From Jeotgalibacillus marinus (GTDB taxonomy: Bacteria; Bacillota; Bacilli; Bacillales; Jeotgalibacillaceae): a stretch of 29,696 nucleotides of DNA. The stretch is from positions 1 to 29,696 of the forward strand of contig NZ_JBFMIA010000026.1 of assembly GCF_040801915.1 (NCBI RefSeq). The letters run 5' to 3'. A model generated the notes under the pieces. It made no database searches and was not told the DNA's origin. It was given only the letters and a program-made list of their open reading frames with translations. Positions 15,089-22,794 of the stretch are shown here, piece after piece (within the stretch, counting starts at the first letter, position 1; every line of letters begins with the position of its first letter). Position numbers and translations under genes: made by a program.

Positions 15089-16123
15089 ATGAAAATGGGG
15101 AAAATTAAAGTAGGAGTAATCGGGTGTGGCAGTATTGCAAGAAGACGTCACTTGCTAGAGTATGAGGCAAGTGACGATGCTCAAATTGTCGCCGTTGTTG
15201 ATATCATTGAAAACAGGGCACAAGAAATGGCGGACAAATACAACGCCAAAGCTTACACAGATTATAAAGATATGCTGAAGAACGGTGGGATCGATGCTGT
15301 GAGTGTTTGTCTCCCTAATAACCTTCACGCTCCTGTAAGCATTGATGCTCTAAATGCCGGCATGCACGTTCTTTGTGAGAAACCAATGGCGACTTCATCG
15401 GAAGAAGCCCAAAACATGGTTCATGCGGCAGAAGAAAATAATAAAGTATTAATGATTGCTCATAACCAGCGTTTTGTTTCCTCTCACCAAAAAGCCAAGA
15501 AGTTGCTTGATAGCGGTGAGCTAGGCAAGGTGTATAGCTTTAAAACAACATTTGGCCACCCCGGCCCGGAAAGTTGGAGCATTGATGGGCGGTCAAGCTG
15601 GTTTTTTGATAAGGAACAAGCCTTCATCGGCGCGCTTGGTGATCTAGGGGTACATAAATCGGACCTGATTCGCTATTTACTGGGAGAAGTGGATGAAGTA
15701 GGCGCATTTGTCGAAACAAGCGCAAAAGAAAATACAGAAATTGATGATAATGCCGTGTGCATTTTAAAGATGAAATCAGGCGTCATTGGGACACTGGCTG
15801 CAAGCTGGTCATACGTATCCGGCGGAGATAACTCAACGTTGATTTATACAGAAAAAGCGGTGTTAAAACTGGAAGCTGATCCAGATTATCCGCTCGTTGT
15901 CCACTATAACAATGGCGACATCGTTAAATATGAATTGGCTAAAATCCAGTCGAATGCAGAAGGTGGACAAACAACTACTCACGTAATTGAGCACTTTATT
16001 CATTCAATTGTCCATGACACAGCTCCTTTAATTACAGGAGACGAGGGAATGAAGTCATTGAATGTCATTCTGGCTGCTCTTCAATCCAATGAAACGAAAC
16101 AATTTATTCAATTGAAGAACTGA
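15089..16123 (+). CDS. Gfo/Idh/MocA family oxidoreductase
   Basis: A 344-residue NAD(P)-dependent dehydrogenase, paralogous to the preceding protein but distinct. Nucleotide-binding motif VGVIGCGSIA (residues 8-17), acidic residue after the second strand (VVDI), EKP at 97-99, and an intact catalytic DLGVH (D185, H189). The start ATG at 15089 has GGTGA close upstream; an ATG two codons later is an alternative. Last gene of the operon, ending 22 nt before a strong terminator. Two dehydrogenases with an isomerase/epimerase-fold enzyme suggest oxidation at one step and reduction at another. Confidence 0.9.
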   Translation: MKMGKIKVGVIGCGSIARRRHLLEYEASDDAQIVAVVDIIENRAQEMADKYNAKAYTDYKDMLKNGGIDAVSVCLPNNLHAPVSIDALNAGMHVLCEKPMATSSEEAQNMVHAAEENNKVLMIAHNQRFVSSHQKAKKLLDSGELGKVYSFKTTFGHPGPESWSIDGRSSWFFDKEQAFIGALGDLGVHKSDLIRYLLGEVDEVGAFVETSAKENTEIDDNAVCILKMKSGVIGTLAASWSYVSGGDNSTLIYTEKAVLKLEADPDYPLVVHYNNGDIVKYELAKIQSNAEGGQTTTHVIEHFIHSIVHDTAPLITGDEGMKSLNVILAALQSNETKQFIQLKN

Positions 16124-16145
16124 CAACAGAATAACAGGTAAAAAG

Positions 16146-16189
16146 AATTGACCAAAATGAGATGTTCTTCTCGTTTTGGTCAATTTTTT
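16146..16189 (+). terminator. Rho-independent terminator of the sugar operon
   Basis: Seventeen-base arms AATTGACCAAAATGAGA and TCTCGTTTTGGTCAATT pair with one G-U wobble around a 6-nt loop and run into a T tract. Confidence 0.92.
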
Positions 16190-16240
16190 GATGTAAGTAG
16201 ATACGGGATCAAGGATTTAGAGATTTATTTTGAAATTACT

Positions 16241-16315
16241 TTATCTTCGCCTAAACTTTAGCAAATATACTTCAGACAGTTGAAGTCCTTTCTCTGTAAT
16301 TAAATATCTCGAACC
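16241..16315 (-). pseudogene. C-terminal fragment of a winged-helix-like protein
   Basis: The minus strand encodes GSRYLITEKGLQLSEVYL… to a TAA, preceded directly by a stop. The RYLITEKGLQL pattern is typical of the wing and last helix of winged-helix DNA-binding domains. It has no start and is about 23 codons long, so it is at most a gene remnant. Confidence 0.3.
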
Positions 16316-16390
16316 TCATAGAATAATTGCGATATGACAAGGGTGACGGTACAAAAGTCGCCTGTTTTCGTTTATTTATCTTTTTAATCG

Positions 16391-16449
16391 TTTAAAAAAT
16401 ATAAATATTTTAAAAAAACAATTAACTTTTTGTGGGAATGTGCTATTAT
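16391..16449 (+). promoter_or_regulatory. Promoter of the AimR-like gene with upstream inverted repeat
   Basis: TTAACT (16422-16427) and TATTAT (16444-16449) are 16 nt apart, with TGC directly before the -10 (extended -10). TTTAAAA (16391-16397) and TTTTAAA (16408-16414) form an inverted repeat just upstream of the -35, a possible regulator site. The leader to the TTG start is about 65 nt. Confidence 0.5.
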
Positions 16450-16523
16450 AAGAGAGTAAATATCTATATCTGTTTCCTGCGTTAGGTACATCTTTTTTGT
16501 ACAAAGATAGGGGGGGATGTTTT

Positions 16524-17687
16524 TTGTGTGAAACGTTTGGAAACACAATAAAGGACCTCTTAGAAAAACGTGAGATCAAACAAAAGGACTTTGCTGAAGA
16601 ATGTGGAATGACAACAAGTTTATTAAATAAAGTATTGAATAGTGGTAGAGAAAGCGAATTTGAAAAAATTTTAACATTGGTACGACGAATCATTGCTCAT
16701 CATGGACAGTTACAAGAAGAAAAAATGATGTCGTTATATATCAGTGGAATTCGGAATTCTTCGAATATAAAATCGGCGATGGAGTATTGTGATACACACG
16801 ATATGAAAGAAACGTTACAAATACTGTGTGATCGAGCGGATTCGATGGCCGATCATAAAAATCAATTGAAAGAGTATTCGACTATGTACCAATTGAATAT
16901 GGAAAGAAAAAATCAGCAATTTGAGGAAAATGTAACGAAAGAATTGTTTAATAAAATCATTTCTCAGAAGAACAAAGTAGAAGAAATGAAAATATTTCAA
17001 TCTATTTTAGAAATCGTGATGTTTCAACAAGAAAAAAAAATTAATAAAATCATAGACTATACACCTAAGTTAGAAATTCAACTCGAGAATAGTAAAAGCA
17101 AATTAATAAAATCGTTTAATATGCGTTTAAATAATGTACTACAAACCGTATATTTACGAAACATATGTGATTTTGAAAAATCAAGAGATTTATCATTTGA
17201 ATCACTTAGGATTTCAATCGGTAATCGATTTGAGGCTGCCTCCTATGTGAACCTTGGGGACTCTTGTATACACGATGAAGACCCGACTCTAGCTATAGAA
17301 TACTTAGAAAAAAGTATACAAATCTATAAAGAAATAGGATTAGATGATGCTGCGGATTGGATGGTAGAAAAGATTGAGTTTATTAGTATTTTGAGAGGGA
17401 AAAAAATCGATAGTATCAAACATGAAACTAATAAGGCTTTGAAATACATATTGGATGGACGAAAAGAAGACGGGTTGAAACTACTTGATACATTAAAAGC
17501 AACACCTAAAACGCAATTTATTAGAGGTATGGGTACAGACGATCCAGAAAATTTTTGGGATTCGTTAGATGGATATATGGAACGTGGAGATCGATTGTAT
17601 GGGTTGTTTAGCGTTTTAGAATTGAAACGTTTAGGGGAAAGAGAAAAGGTTGTGGACATGGTATATAATGCGTCTTTAAGGAGGTGA
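16524..17687 (+). CDS. aimR-like: AimR-like HTH/TPR peptide-pheromone receptor
   Basis: A 387-residue cytoplasmic regulator. Residues ~5-45 form a Cro/C1-type helix-turn-helix (REIKQKDFAEECGMTTSLLNKVL). The rest is helical repeats of TPR type, clearest around 235-275 (AASYVNLGDSCIHDEDPTLAIEYLEKSIQIYKEIG, read as two segments). Length, SAMEYCD near residue 84, EMKIFQSILE in the middle and the final EKVVDMVY fit the AimR family of phage lysis-lysogeny receptors as I know it; Rap proteins lack the HTH, and PlcR/NprR-type receptors are the main alternative. The TTG at 16524 is chosen because AGGGGGGGA lies 6-7 nt upstream. A secreted pro-peptide gene follows immediately, as required for a receptor-pheromone pair. 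Confidence 0.8.
   Translation: MCETFGNTIKDLLEKREIKQKDFAEECGMTTSLLNKVLNSGRESEFEKILTLVRRIIAHHGQLQEEKMMSLYISGIRNSSNIKSAMEYCDTHDMKETLQILCDRADSMADHKNQLKEYSTMYQLNMERKNQQFEENVTKELFNKIISQKNKVEEMKIFQSILEIVMFQQEKKINKIIDYTPKLEIQLENSKSKLIKSFNMRLNNVLQTVYLRNICDFEKSRDLSFESLRISIGNRFEAASYVNLGDSCIHDEDPTLAIEYLEKSIQIYKEIGLDDAADWMVEKIEFISILRGKKIDSIKHETNKALKYILDGRKEDGLKLLDTLKATPKTQFIRGMGTDDPENFWDSLDGYMERGDRLYGLFSVLELKRLGEREKVVDMVYNASLRR
17678..17687 (+). promoter_or_regulatory. Perfect Shine-Dalgarno of the pro-peptide gene on the receptor stop codon
   Basis: AAGGAGGTGA is fully complementary to the 16S rRNA 3' end, lies 6 nt before the ATG at 17694, and contains the TGA stop of the receptor gene. The peptide gene should be translated strongly and coupled to the receptor. 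Confidence 0.85.
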
Positions 17688-17693
17688 AAGGTT

Positions 17694-17858
17694 ATGAAAA
17701 CATTATTCGCTTTATGTGTTACTTTTTCAATGTTTGGTGTAGATTATGTTGATGCACAAGAACCAACATATGAAGACCATAACCTAGAAATTGTTGATAC
17801 AAACGAAACGAGTGAGGAGCCTGGTGTGGGTACAATGGATCAACTACCTGTTCTATAG
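17694..17858 (+). CDS. aimP-like: AimP/Phr-like secreted pheromone precursor
   Basis: A 54-residue pre-pro-peptide. Residues 1-21 are a Sec signal peptide (MKTLFALCVTFSMFGVDYVDA, probable cleavage after VDA); residues 22-45 are an acidic pro-region rich in E, D, T and N; the C terminus is GVGTMDQLPVL. By analogy with AimP, Phr and PapR the mature signal would be cut from the C-terminal end, for example DQLPVL or MDQLPVL, exported, re-imported by the oligopeptide permease and bound by the receptor encoded upstream. The ending differs from the GA-terminated hexapeptides of known arbitrium phages (such as SAIRGA and GMPRGA). Strong ribosome binding site; hairpin 23 nt after the stop. Confidence 0.8.
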   Translation: MKTLFALCVTFSMFGVDYVDAQEPTYEDHNLEIVDTNETSEEPGVGTMDQLPVL

Positions 17859-17881
17859 CTATATTATTTTTATATAACAAA

Positions 17882-17915
17882 GAAAGACGTAACCCATCAT
17901 GGGGTTGCGTCTTTC
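17882..17915 (+). terminator. Hairpin after the pro-peptide gene
   Basis: GAAAGACGTAACCC pairs with GGGTTGCGTCTTTC (14 bp, one G-U) around a 6-nt loop. The T run is only within the arm, so termination may be partial. In arbitrium phages a regulated transcript (aimX) follows aimP; this is where one would look for it. Confidence 0.55.
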
Positions 17916-18006
17916 GTCATTTAAAAACATATTTCCAAAATAGACAAGGTGCGGAAAATTGGAAATGCAATGACATTAAATAAGGAGACAGAAATAGATA
18001 AAAAAC

Positions 18007-18173
18007 GTGTTAGCATTTTTGGGACTAGTCGTTACAGATAGATATTTGAAGGATGAAATTGAAAAAGAGTTCAATACATAAGGCGAATGTCCTTCCTGAG
18101 CATTTGTGTCGAGTGGGACAGGGAAGAAGGGAAATCGAAGTTAGAAGAATTATTGGAGGTTAGGAGTAAATGA
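18007..18173 (+). pseudogene. Broken small phage-type gene (two overlapping frames)
   Basis: A frame from GTG 18007 encodes MLAFLGLVVTDRYLKDEIEK… and ends at 18081. Six bases later, in another frame, ATG 18087 encodes MSFLSICVEWDREEGKSKLEEL… and ends at 18173, overlapping the next start (ATGA). Neither has a good ribosome binding site. They may be one gene split by a frameshift, or a 28-residue leader translated into the 80-residue gene. Function unknown. Confidence 0.35.
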
Positions 18174-18412
18174 GAATTGTTGAAGAAGTTGAAAAAAATG
18201 TTGTGGAATTGAAAACGGTTGAACAAATCGAAACGTTAGCAATGAGAACAATGGAAGATTTATCGAATTTGACTAGCTTTGAGAAAGATGAATTGTTAGA
18301 AGAATTGATTTACAGGACTCACAAACGTGGACGACTAAATGTTTGTGTATTGGAACGAGCGATTGATAAAGCGGTTGGTACTTCTTCTAGAGGAGGTTGG
18401 AAAAGTGGATAA
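18170..18412 (+). CDS. Small helical protein, phage-type, function unknown
   Basis: An 80-residue soluble protein, predicted mostly helical, with alternating acidic and basic segments (VEKNVVELKTVEQIETLA, FEKDELLEELIYRTHKRGR). GGAGGTTAGGAG precedes the ATG at a good distance, so it is very likely translated. It sits 312 nt after the pro-peptide gene and could be a target or partner in the peptide-signalling cassette, but no family is recognised. Confidence 0.6.
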   Translation: MRIVEEVEKNVVELKTVEQIETLAMRTMEDLSNLTSFEKDELLEELIYRTHKRGRLNVCVLERAIDKAVGTSSRGGWKSG

Positions 18413-18696
18413 GGTATGAATAGAGAAGTGGGTTTCTACAGAAAAAGGTTTCTCAACGATAGGTCAAAGATTGATATAGCTACAGTATGGATAGAACCAG
18501 ACTAGAGTTATCAATAAGAGGCGCTAGAAAAACGATTGGTTCGATGGAGAAGAGGTTGAATATTTTAGTAAGACAAGTGATTGTATATATTTTATGACAG
18601 TCGGTGAACATGAATATAAATAAGCGTTTGTATTGAATGGTGTCCAGAATGTGTGTACAGCATTATGTGAACCCATACTAAATGGAGGTTAGAAGA
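18413..18696 (+). other. Intergenic stretch with a decayed coding fragment
   Basis: The frame 18528-18623 encodes KNDWFDGEEVEYFSKTSDC… to a TAA but is preceded directly by a TAG and has no start codon, so it is a remnant of a small gene. The remainder shows no open frame of note. Confidence 0.35.
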
Positions 18697-19053
18697 GTGA
18701 GTAAAGTAATGAGTAAAGTAAGGATGACGCAAGAACAACTCGATCATATTCAATCGATGAAAAGAGATTATCATTTATTAGATTTTATGAGAGAAGGAGC
18801 CTGGCGTTCACCAGAAAACCAGTTTCTTAACGACATGGTAAGTAGTGATATATCTACAGCTTTGATTGCACCAGAAAAGGTGGAGATCATCAATCCAGAA
18901 ATACCAATGAGAGAGGCTTTTGATGCTTTCGTTGGTGGATCAGATGTTCAGTTTTTTAATTATTATAAAGAAGAGTGGGAAATTCTAACACAATCCAATT
19001 CGACAGTATTATTTCAAACCATGGGGCGCTGGAGAAAGGCGGTTAAATTATGA
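18697..19053 (+). CDS. Phage-type small protein, paralog 1, function unknown
   Basis: A 118-residue soluble protein. The start is the GTG at 18697, with GGAGG 8 nt upstream; the in-frame ATG at 18682 overlaps that site. The N-terminal part has KVRMTQEQLDHIQSM and later TALIAPEKVEIINPE, both repeated in the next gene, so the two are paralogs. The C-terminal ~50 residues (DVQFFNYYKEEWEILTQ… RWRKAVKL) are unique to this one. The MTxEQ…Q opening followed by ALIxxxxVE is reminiscent of small hypothetical proteins of SPβ-like and other Bacillus siphophages. Stop and next start overlap (ATGA). Confidence 0.65.
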   Translation: MSKVMSKVRMTQEQLDHIQSMKRDYHLLDFMREGAWRSPENQFLNDMVSSDISTALIAPEKVEIINPEIPMREAFDAFVGGSDVQFFNYYKEEWEILTQSNSTVLFQTMGRWRKAVKL

Positions 19054-19256
19054 CAAAAGTACAAATGACGAAAGAGATGTTTGATGCAGCTCAACAAGTG
19101 ATATCAGAAGAACATGGTTTTGATCACAAAGAAAAAATCTCATGCATGCACGCACTATTACGTGATCTAACTCAAGTAGAATTTGCAATGGCATTGATCG
19201 CACCAGATAAAATAGAGATCATTCAACCAGAGTCATCGGCAAAAAAAGCAATGTGA
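19050..19256 (+). CDS. Phage-type small protein, paralog 2, function unknown
   Basis: A 68-residue protein translated from the overlapping ATGA. It aligns with the first ~65 residues of the preceding protein: KVQMTKEMFDAAQQ against KVRMTQEQLDHIQS, and MALIAPDKIEIIQPE against TALIAPEKVEIINPE. It lacks the C-terminal extension. Tandem divergent copies suggest a family of small phage accessory proteins under diversification. Function unknown. Confidence 0.6.
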   Translation: MTKVQMTKEMFDAAQQVISEEHGFDHKEKISCMHALLRDLTQVEFAMALIAPDKIEIIQPESSAKKAM

Positions 19257-19757
19257 GCTGCTTAATTGAACGATGAAGAGGAATCTAACTAGGGGTTAGA
19301 TCAAAAGAAGAAGCACTAAACAGAAGAATTTAAGTGGTTGTTTGGATACACTAATAACAACATCACGAAAGAAGCGATAAAAGAGTGTGATGAATCACTC
19401 AAGTATAGAATGGAGTTTCTACGATGATCATCACAAAGTTAAGTTATCTAAAATACATATCACTAGAGAAGATAGGATGGATACGATTATCTGAAACGAA
19501 ATATTAGAAAATGTTAAACGAATCATCAGATGGAGAAAGGCAGTTAAATCATGAGAAGTAAAATGCCTAGTTTTCAAAATGATACACCTGTCACCGCTAC
19601 TAAATTCAATGCTGGTGAAGAGTATAAGTTTTTTCTCAGCACTTGCCTTTTTGCTTCCTTTTGAATGGTTCAGACGTTTCAATCCGATCGAGTCATCGTT
19701 TAAGTCCCATCACAAAACTTTGTACATATATGTTTTCCAATAATGGGTCTAGTCCAT
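19257..19757 (+). other. Decayed phage-gene region with a third paralog remnant
   Basis: Nothing intact is seen. 19323-19427 encodes EEFKWLFGYTNNNITKEAI… and ends at a TGA, with a stop just upstream and no start. 19528-19554 encodes RWRKAVKS-stop, matching the RWRKAVKL end of the gene at 18697, including the ATGA overlap. The frame opened by that ATG (19551-19664, 37 residues) takes the place of the second paralog but is unrelated beyond its first residues. This is the remains of a third copy of the gene pair. Confidence 0.45.
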
Positions 19758-19884
19758 CTTTTGAAACGAAATGTGCAAATAGAGTTGCAAATAGTGATAA
19801 ACTGTTTCATAGAAGACATCTTTCTTGTACAGGATGTGTGGGTTTTATCCCTTACTATCGTACTAGAGAAGGTGTATTTTTTTT
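19758..19884 (+). ncRNA. Structured flanking element, copy 1 (left of the RM island)
   Basis: This stretch is related along ~115 nt to 27517-27634 on the other side of the restriction island. Shared blocks are GCAAATAGA, CATAGAAGACAYCTTTCYTGTACA, YATCGTACTAGA and AGGTGT followed by a T run. It can fold with outer arms GACATCTT/GAGAAGGTGT, a GTAC/GTAC middle helix, and an inner GGG/CCC helix before eight T residues. It could be a small RNA or a complex terminator. Candidate only. Confidence 0.4.
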
Positions 19885-19920
19885 GTGTTCAATTGGTGAA
19901 AACTAGCAATCGCTAGATGT

Positions 19921-19949
19921 GTTATATAAAATAGCGAATATGGTAAAAT
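19921..19949 (+). promoter_or_regulatory. Candidate hsdR promoter
   Basis: TGGTAAAAT (19941-19949) is an extended -10; the -35 (GTTATA, 17 nt upstream) is poor. The hsdR start is 38 nt downstream of the -10. Confidence 0.35.
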
Positions 19950-19987
19950 AGTAATATATATATATGAATTGAATGAGGGGTTAAAAC

Positions 19988-22735
19988 GTGGATTATCAAA
20001 CAGAGGCACAACTAGAGAAAAATATGATTAATCAACTGACGAGGCAAGGGTACGAATCGGTTCAATTACCAGATTATGATGCGTTGGTTAAAAACTTCCG
20101 AACCCAGGTCAATCGGTTTAATGAAAAGAAATTAGAAGGCAAACCACTTACTGATATTGAATTTAATCGGCTTTTAACGATCATCGATGGGAACAGTATT
20201 TTTGATTCGGCCAAGATTCTTCGAGATAAACAAATCATTGAACGAGAAGACGGATCGCAAGTTTATATTGAACTGTTCAACACGCGTGAATGGTGTAAAA
20301 ATCTATTCCAAGTGACGGCACAAACCACTGTCACAGATAAATACACGAATCGATATGATGTGACGCTGTTAATTAACGGTCTACCTGTGGTTCAAATCGA
20401 GTTAAAACGACGTGGACTCGATTTCAAAGAAGCTTTTAACCAAATTCAACGCTATCGAAAGCATTCGTACAAAGGGCTCTATCGCTTCCTTCAGATTTTT
20501 GTCGTAAGTAATGGTGTCGATTCCAAATATTTCTCTAATTCCGATGGTGAGATTTTATTTGGCTATACATTTTACTGGTCAGATGCGGAAAATAACATCA
20601 TTACGAAGTTAGAAGAATTTACTTCAACCTTCCTTGAAAAATGCCATATTGCAAAAATGATTGCCCGTTATATGGTGTTAAATGAAACGGAAAAAATGTT
20701 GATGGTGATGCGCCCGTACCAAGTGTATGCGGTAGAAGCACTGGTGGAAAGGGCGTTAGAAACAAAGAATAATGGTTACATTTGGCATACGACGGGCTCT
20801 GGAAAAACACTCACTTCATTTAAAACGAGTCAAATTCTAGCGAACGAGCCTCAAATTAAAAAAGTCTTTTTCTTAGTCGATCGAAAAGATTTAGACAGTC
20901 AGAGCATTGCTGAATTTAACAAGTTTGAAAAAGGGTCTGTTGATACAACTGATAAAACCGATGTACTTGTTAAACAAATTCAAAATGTCATGAGCCCTTT
21001 TATTGTAACGACCATTCAAAAAATGGCTAATGCGGTGAAAAATCCAAGGTACGCAAAAGCGATGGAGATCTATAAAAATGAACGAGTCGTTTTTATCATC
21101 GATGAGTGTCATCGTAGTCAATTTGGAGAGATGCACACAGCGATTTCAAGGCATTTCCAAAATGCACAGTATTTCGGTTTTACCGGTACACCACGTTTTG
21201 AAGAGAACAAAAGTCAAGATGGTCGAACAACCGCTGACTTATTCGAGAAATGTTTGCATTCGTATTTAGTAAAAGATGCGATTCGGGATGGGAATGTACT
21301 GGGCTTCTCCGTAGAATATATGCGGACCTTTAATGCCCAAGTAGATGAGGGCGATGAGACAAAAGTTAAGGCGATCAATACAGATGAAGTATGGCTGGAC
21401 GAAGATCGAATGAAAATAGTTGTAAAAAACATTTTGGATAATCATGAGCGCAAAGCTCGCAGCAAAGGCTATACCGCTATTTTTACGGTTCAATCCATTC
21501 CGATGCTGGTTCAATATTACGAGATGTTTAAACAATCAGAGCACAAGTTTAAAGTTGCAGGAATTTATTCATTTGGTGCAAATGAAGAGAGCGAAGGGAA
21601 AGAGGAACATTCACGTGATAGCCTGGAACGCATGATGAAAGACTATAACGGTGATTTCGGTACGAACTTCTCAACGGACACGTTCTCTAACTATTTCTCC
21701 GACGTTTCCAAGCGTGTGAAAACGGCCCAGATCGATATTCTTCTTGTCGTAAATATGTTCTTAACCGGTTTTGATAGTAAAACACTGAACACGTTATACG
21801 TCGATAAAAACTTGAAACATCACGATTTGTTACAAGCCTTCAGTCGTACGAATCGTGTGGAAAAAGCGACGAAACCTTATGGGAATATCGTGTGCTATCG
21901 TAACTTAAAAGAAAATACAGATGATGCGATACGTATTTTCTCTCAAACACATTCAGTCGATGAAGTGCTAATGAAAAGCTATCAAGAATATTTGGTGATG
22001 TTCCATGATGCACTGGAGAACGTGTATGAACTGGCTGCAAAACCAGAGGATGTCGATCGCTTAGAGAGAGAAGAAGACAAAAAGTCTTTTGTTGATGCAT
22101 TTAAAGGTCTGACGAAATTATTGGTACGCTTAAAAACCTTTACCGAATTTACGTTTGATCCAGACCAGCTGAAGATTGACAGTCAAACGTATGAGGACTA
22201 CAAAAGCAAGTATTTAAACATCGCGGAACAAGTGAAAAAAGAAGTCGAAAAAGTCTCCATCCTACAAGACATTGATTTTGAATTAGAGCTAATGCATACC
22301 GATCGAATTAATGTGAGCTACATTATGAATTTGATTCGAAATATCAATTTGGAGGATGAGAAAGAACGCGAAAAATCCATTCGAAAAATTGAAAAAGAGT
22401 TAGATGGAGCGGATAATGAAGACTTACGTTTGAAAGTAGCGCTCATTAAAGAGTTTCTAAATAAAGTCGTTCCAACGTTAACAAAACAAGATTCGATCGA
22501 TGATTCTTTCAATGAATTTGAGCAGGAGAAACGTAAAGAAGAGGTGGAGTCTTTTGCCAAAGAAAGTGGACTCCCGAACGAGGAGCTACAATCATTCATC
22601 GAAGAGTACGAGTATAGCGGCATCATTAAGAAAGATGATATTAGCGACACCCTCAAGTTGCCTTTTATGAAGAAAAGAAAGATGATTCACCGTACTGCCG
22701 ATTTTATTGCTGAGCATACACAACGGTATAGTTAA
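19988..22735 (+). CDS. hsdR: Type I restriction enzyme, restriction/translocase subunit HsdR
   Basis: A 915-residue motor and nuclease subunit. The N-terminal PD-(D/E)XK nuclease shows D124 (YDVTLLING) and E138-L-K140 (QIELKRR). The translocase follows: Walker A TTGSGKT (268-274), DECH (372-375), FGFTGTP (about 403) and, further on, FLTGFDSKTLNTLYVDK and QAFSRTNR of the second RecA-like lobe. A helical C-terminal region docks to the methylase. The start is a GTG at 19988 with GAGGGG 7 nt upstream. It cuts DNA lacking the host methylation mark. It is transcribed separately from hsdM/hsdS by its own promoter and terminator. Confidence 0.96.
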   Translation: MDYQTEAQLEKNMINQLTRQGYESVQLPDYDALVKNFRTQVNRFNEKKLEGKPLTDIEFNRLLTIIDGNSIFDSAKILRDKQIIEREDGSQVYIELFNTREWCKNLFQVTAQTTVTDKYTNRYDVTLLINGLPVVQIELKRRGLDFKEAFNQIQRYRKHSYKGLYRFLQIFVVSNGVDSKYFSNSDGEILFGYTFYWSDAENNIITKLEEFTSTFLEKCHIAKMIARYMVLNETEKMLMVMRPYQVYAVEALVERALETKNNGYIWHTTGSGKTLTSFKTSQILANEPQIKKVFFLVDRKDLDSQSIAEFNKFEKGSVDTTDKTDVLVKQIQNVMSPFIVTTIQKMANAVKNPRYAKAMEIYKNERVVFIIDECHRSQFGEMHTAISRHFQNAQYFGFTGTPRFEENKSQDGRTTADLFEKCLHSYLVKDAIRDGNVLGFSVEYMRTFNAQVDEGDETKVKAINTDEVWLDEDRMKIVVKNILDNHERKARSKGYTAIFTVQSIPMLVQYYEMFKQSEHKFKVAGIYSFGANEESEGKEEHSRDSLERMMKDYNGDFGTNFSTDTFSNYFSDVSKRVKTAQIDILLVVNMFLTGFDSKTLNTLYVDKNLKHHDLLQAFSRTNRVEKATKPYGNIVCYRNLKENTDDAIRIFSQTHSVDEVLMKSYQEYLVMFHDALENVYELAAKPEDVDRLEREEDKKSFVDAFKGLTKLLVRLKTFTEFTFDPDQLKIDSQTYEDYKSKYLNIAEQVKKEVEKVSILQDIDFELELMHTDRINVSYIMNLIRNINLEDEKEREKSIRKIEKELDGADNEDLRLKVALIKEFLNKVVPTLTKQDSIDDSFNEFEQEKRKEEVESFAKESGLPNEELQSFIEEYEYSGIIKKDDISDTLKLPFMKKRKMIHRTADFIAEHTQRYS

Positions 22736-22741
22736 TAGAAG

Positions 22742-22776
22742 AAATGGGAGATGGGATAGACTATCTCCCATTTTAA
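22742..22776 (+). terminator. Terminator of hsdR
   Basis: AAATGGGAGAT and ATCTCCCATTT form a perfect 11-bp stem with a 10-nt loop, followed by a short T-rich stretch, 7 nt after the hsdR stop. Confidence 0.8.
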
Positions 22777-22794
22777 TTTGCTGTACAATCGGAA

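Noticed and set aside
16342..16370. Terminator-like hairpin GGTGAC/GTCGCC before the AimR-like gene
   Set aside because: Six-pair stem with a wobble, interrupted T run and no gene ending nearby; too weak to list.
16497..16523. Earlier TTG start for the AimR-like gene
   Set aside because: It lies upstream of the AGGGGGGGA ribosome binding site, which fits the TTG at 16524; the extra residues are encoded by the ribosome binding site itself.
19643..19906. 87-codon plus-strand frame over the left flanking element
   Set aside because: No ribosome binding site, runs through the hairpin and T run, and the related right-hand element differs by 2 nt so the frame is not conserved.
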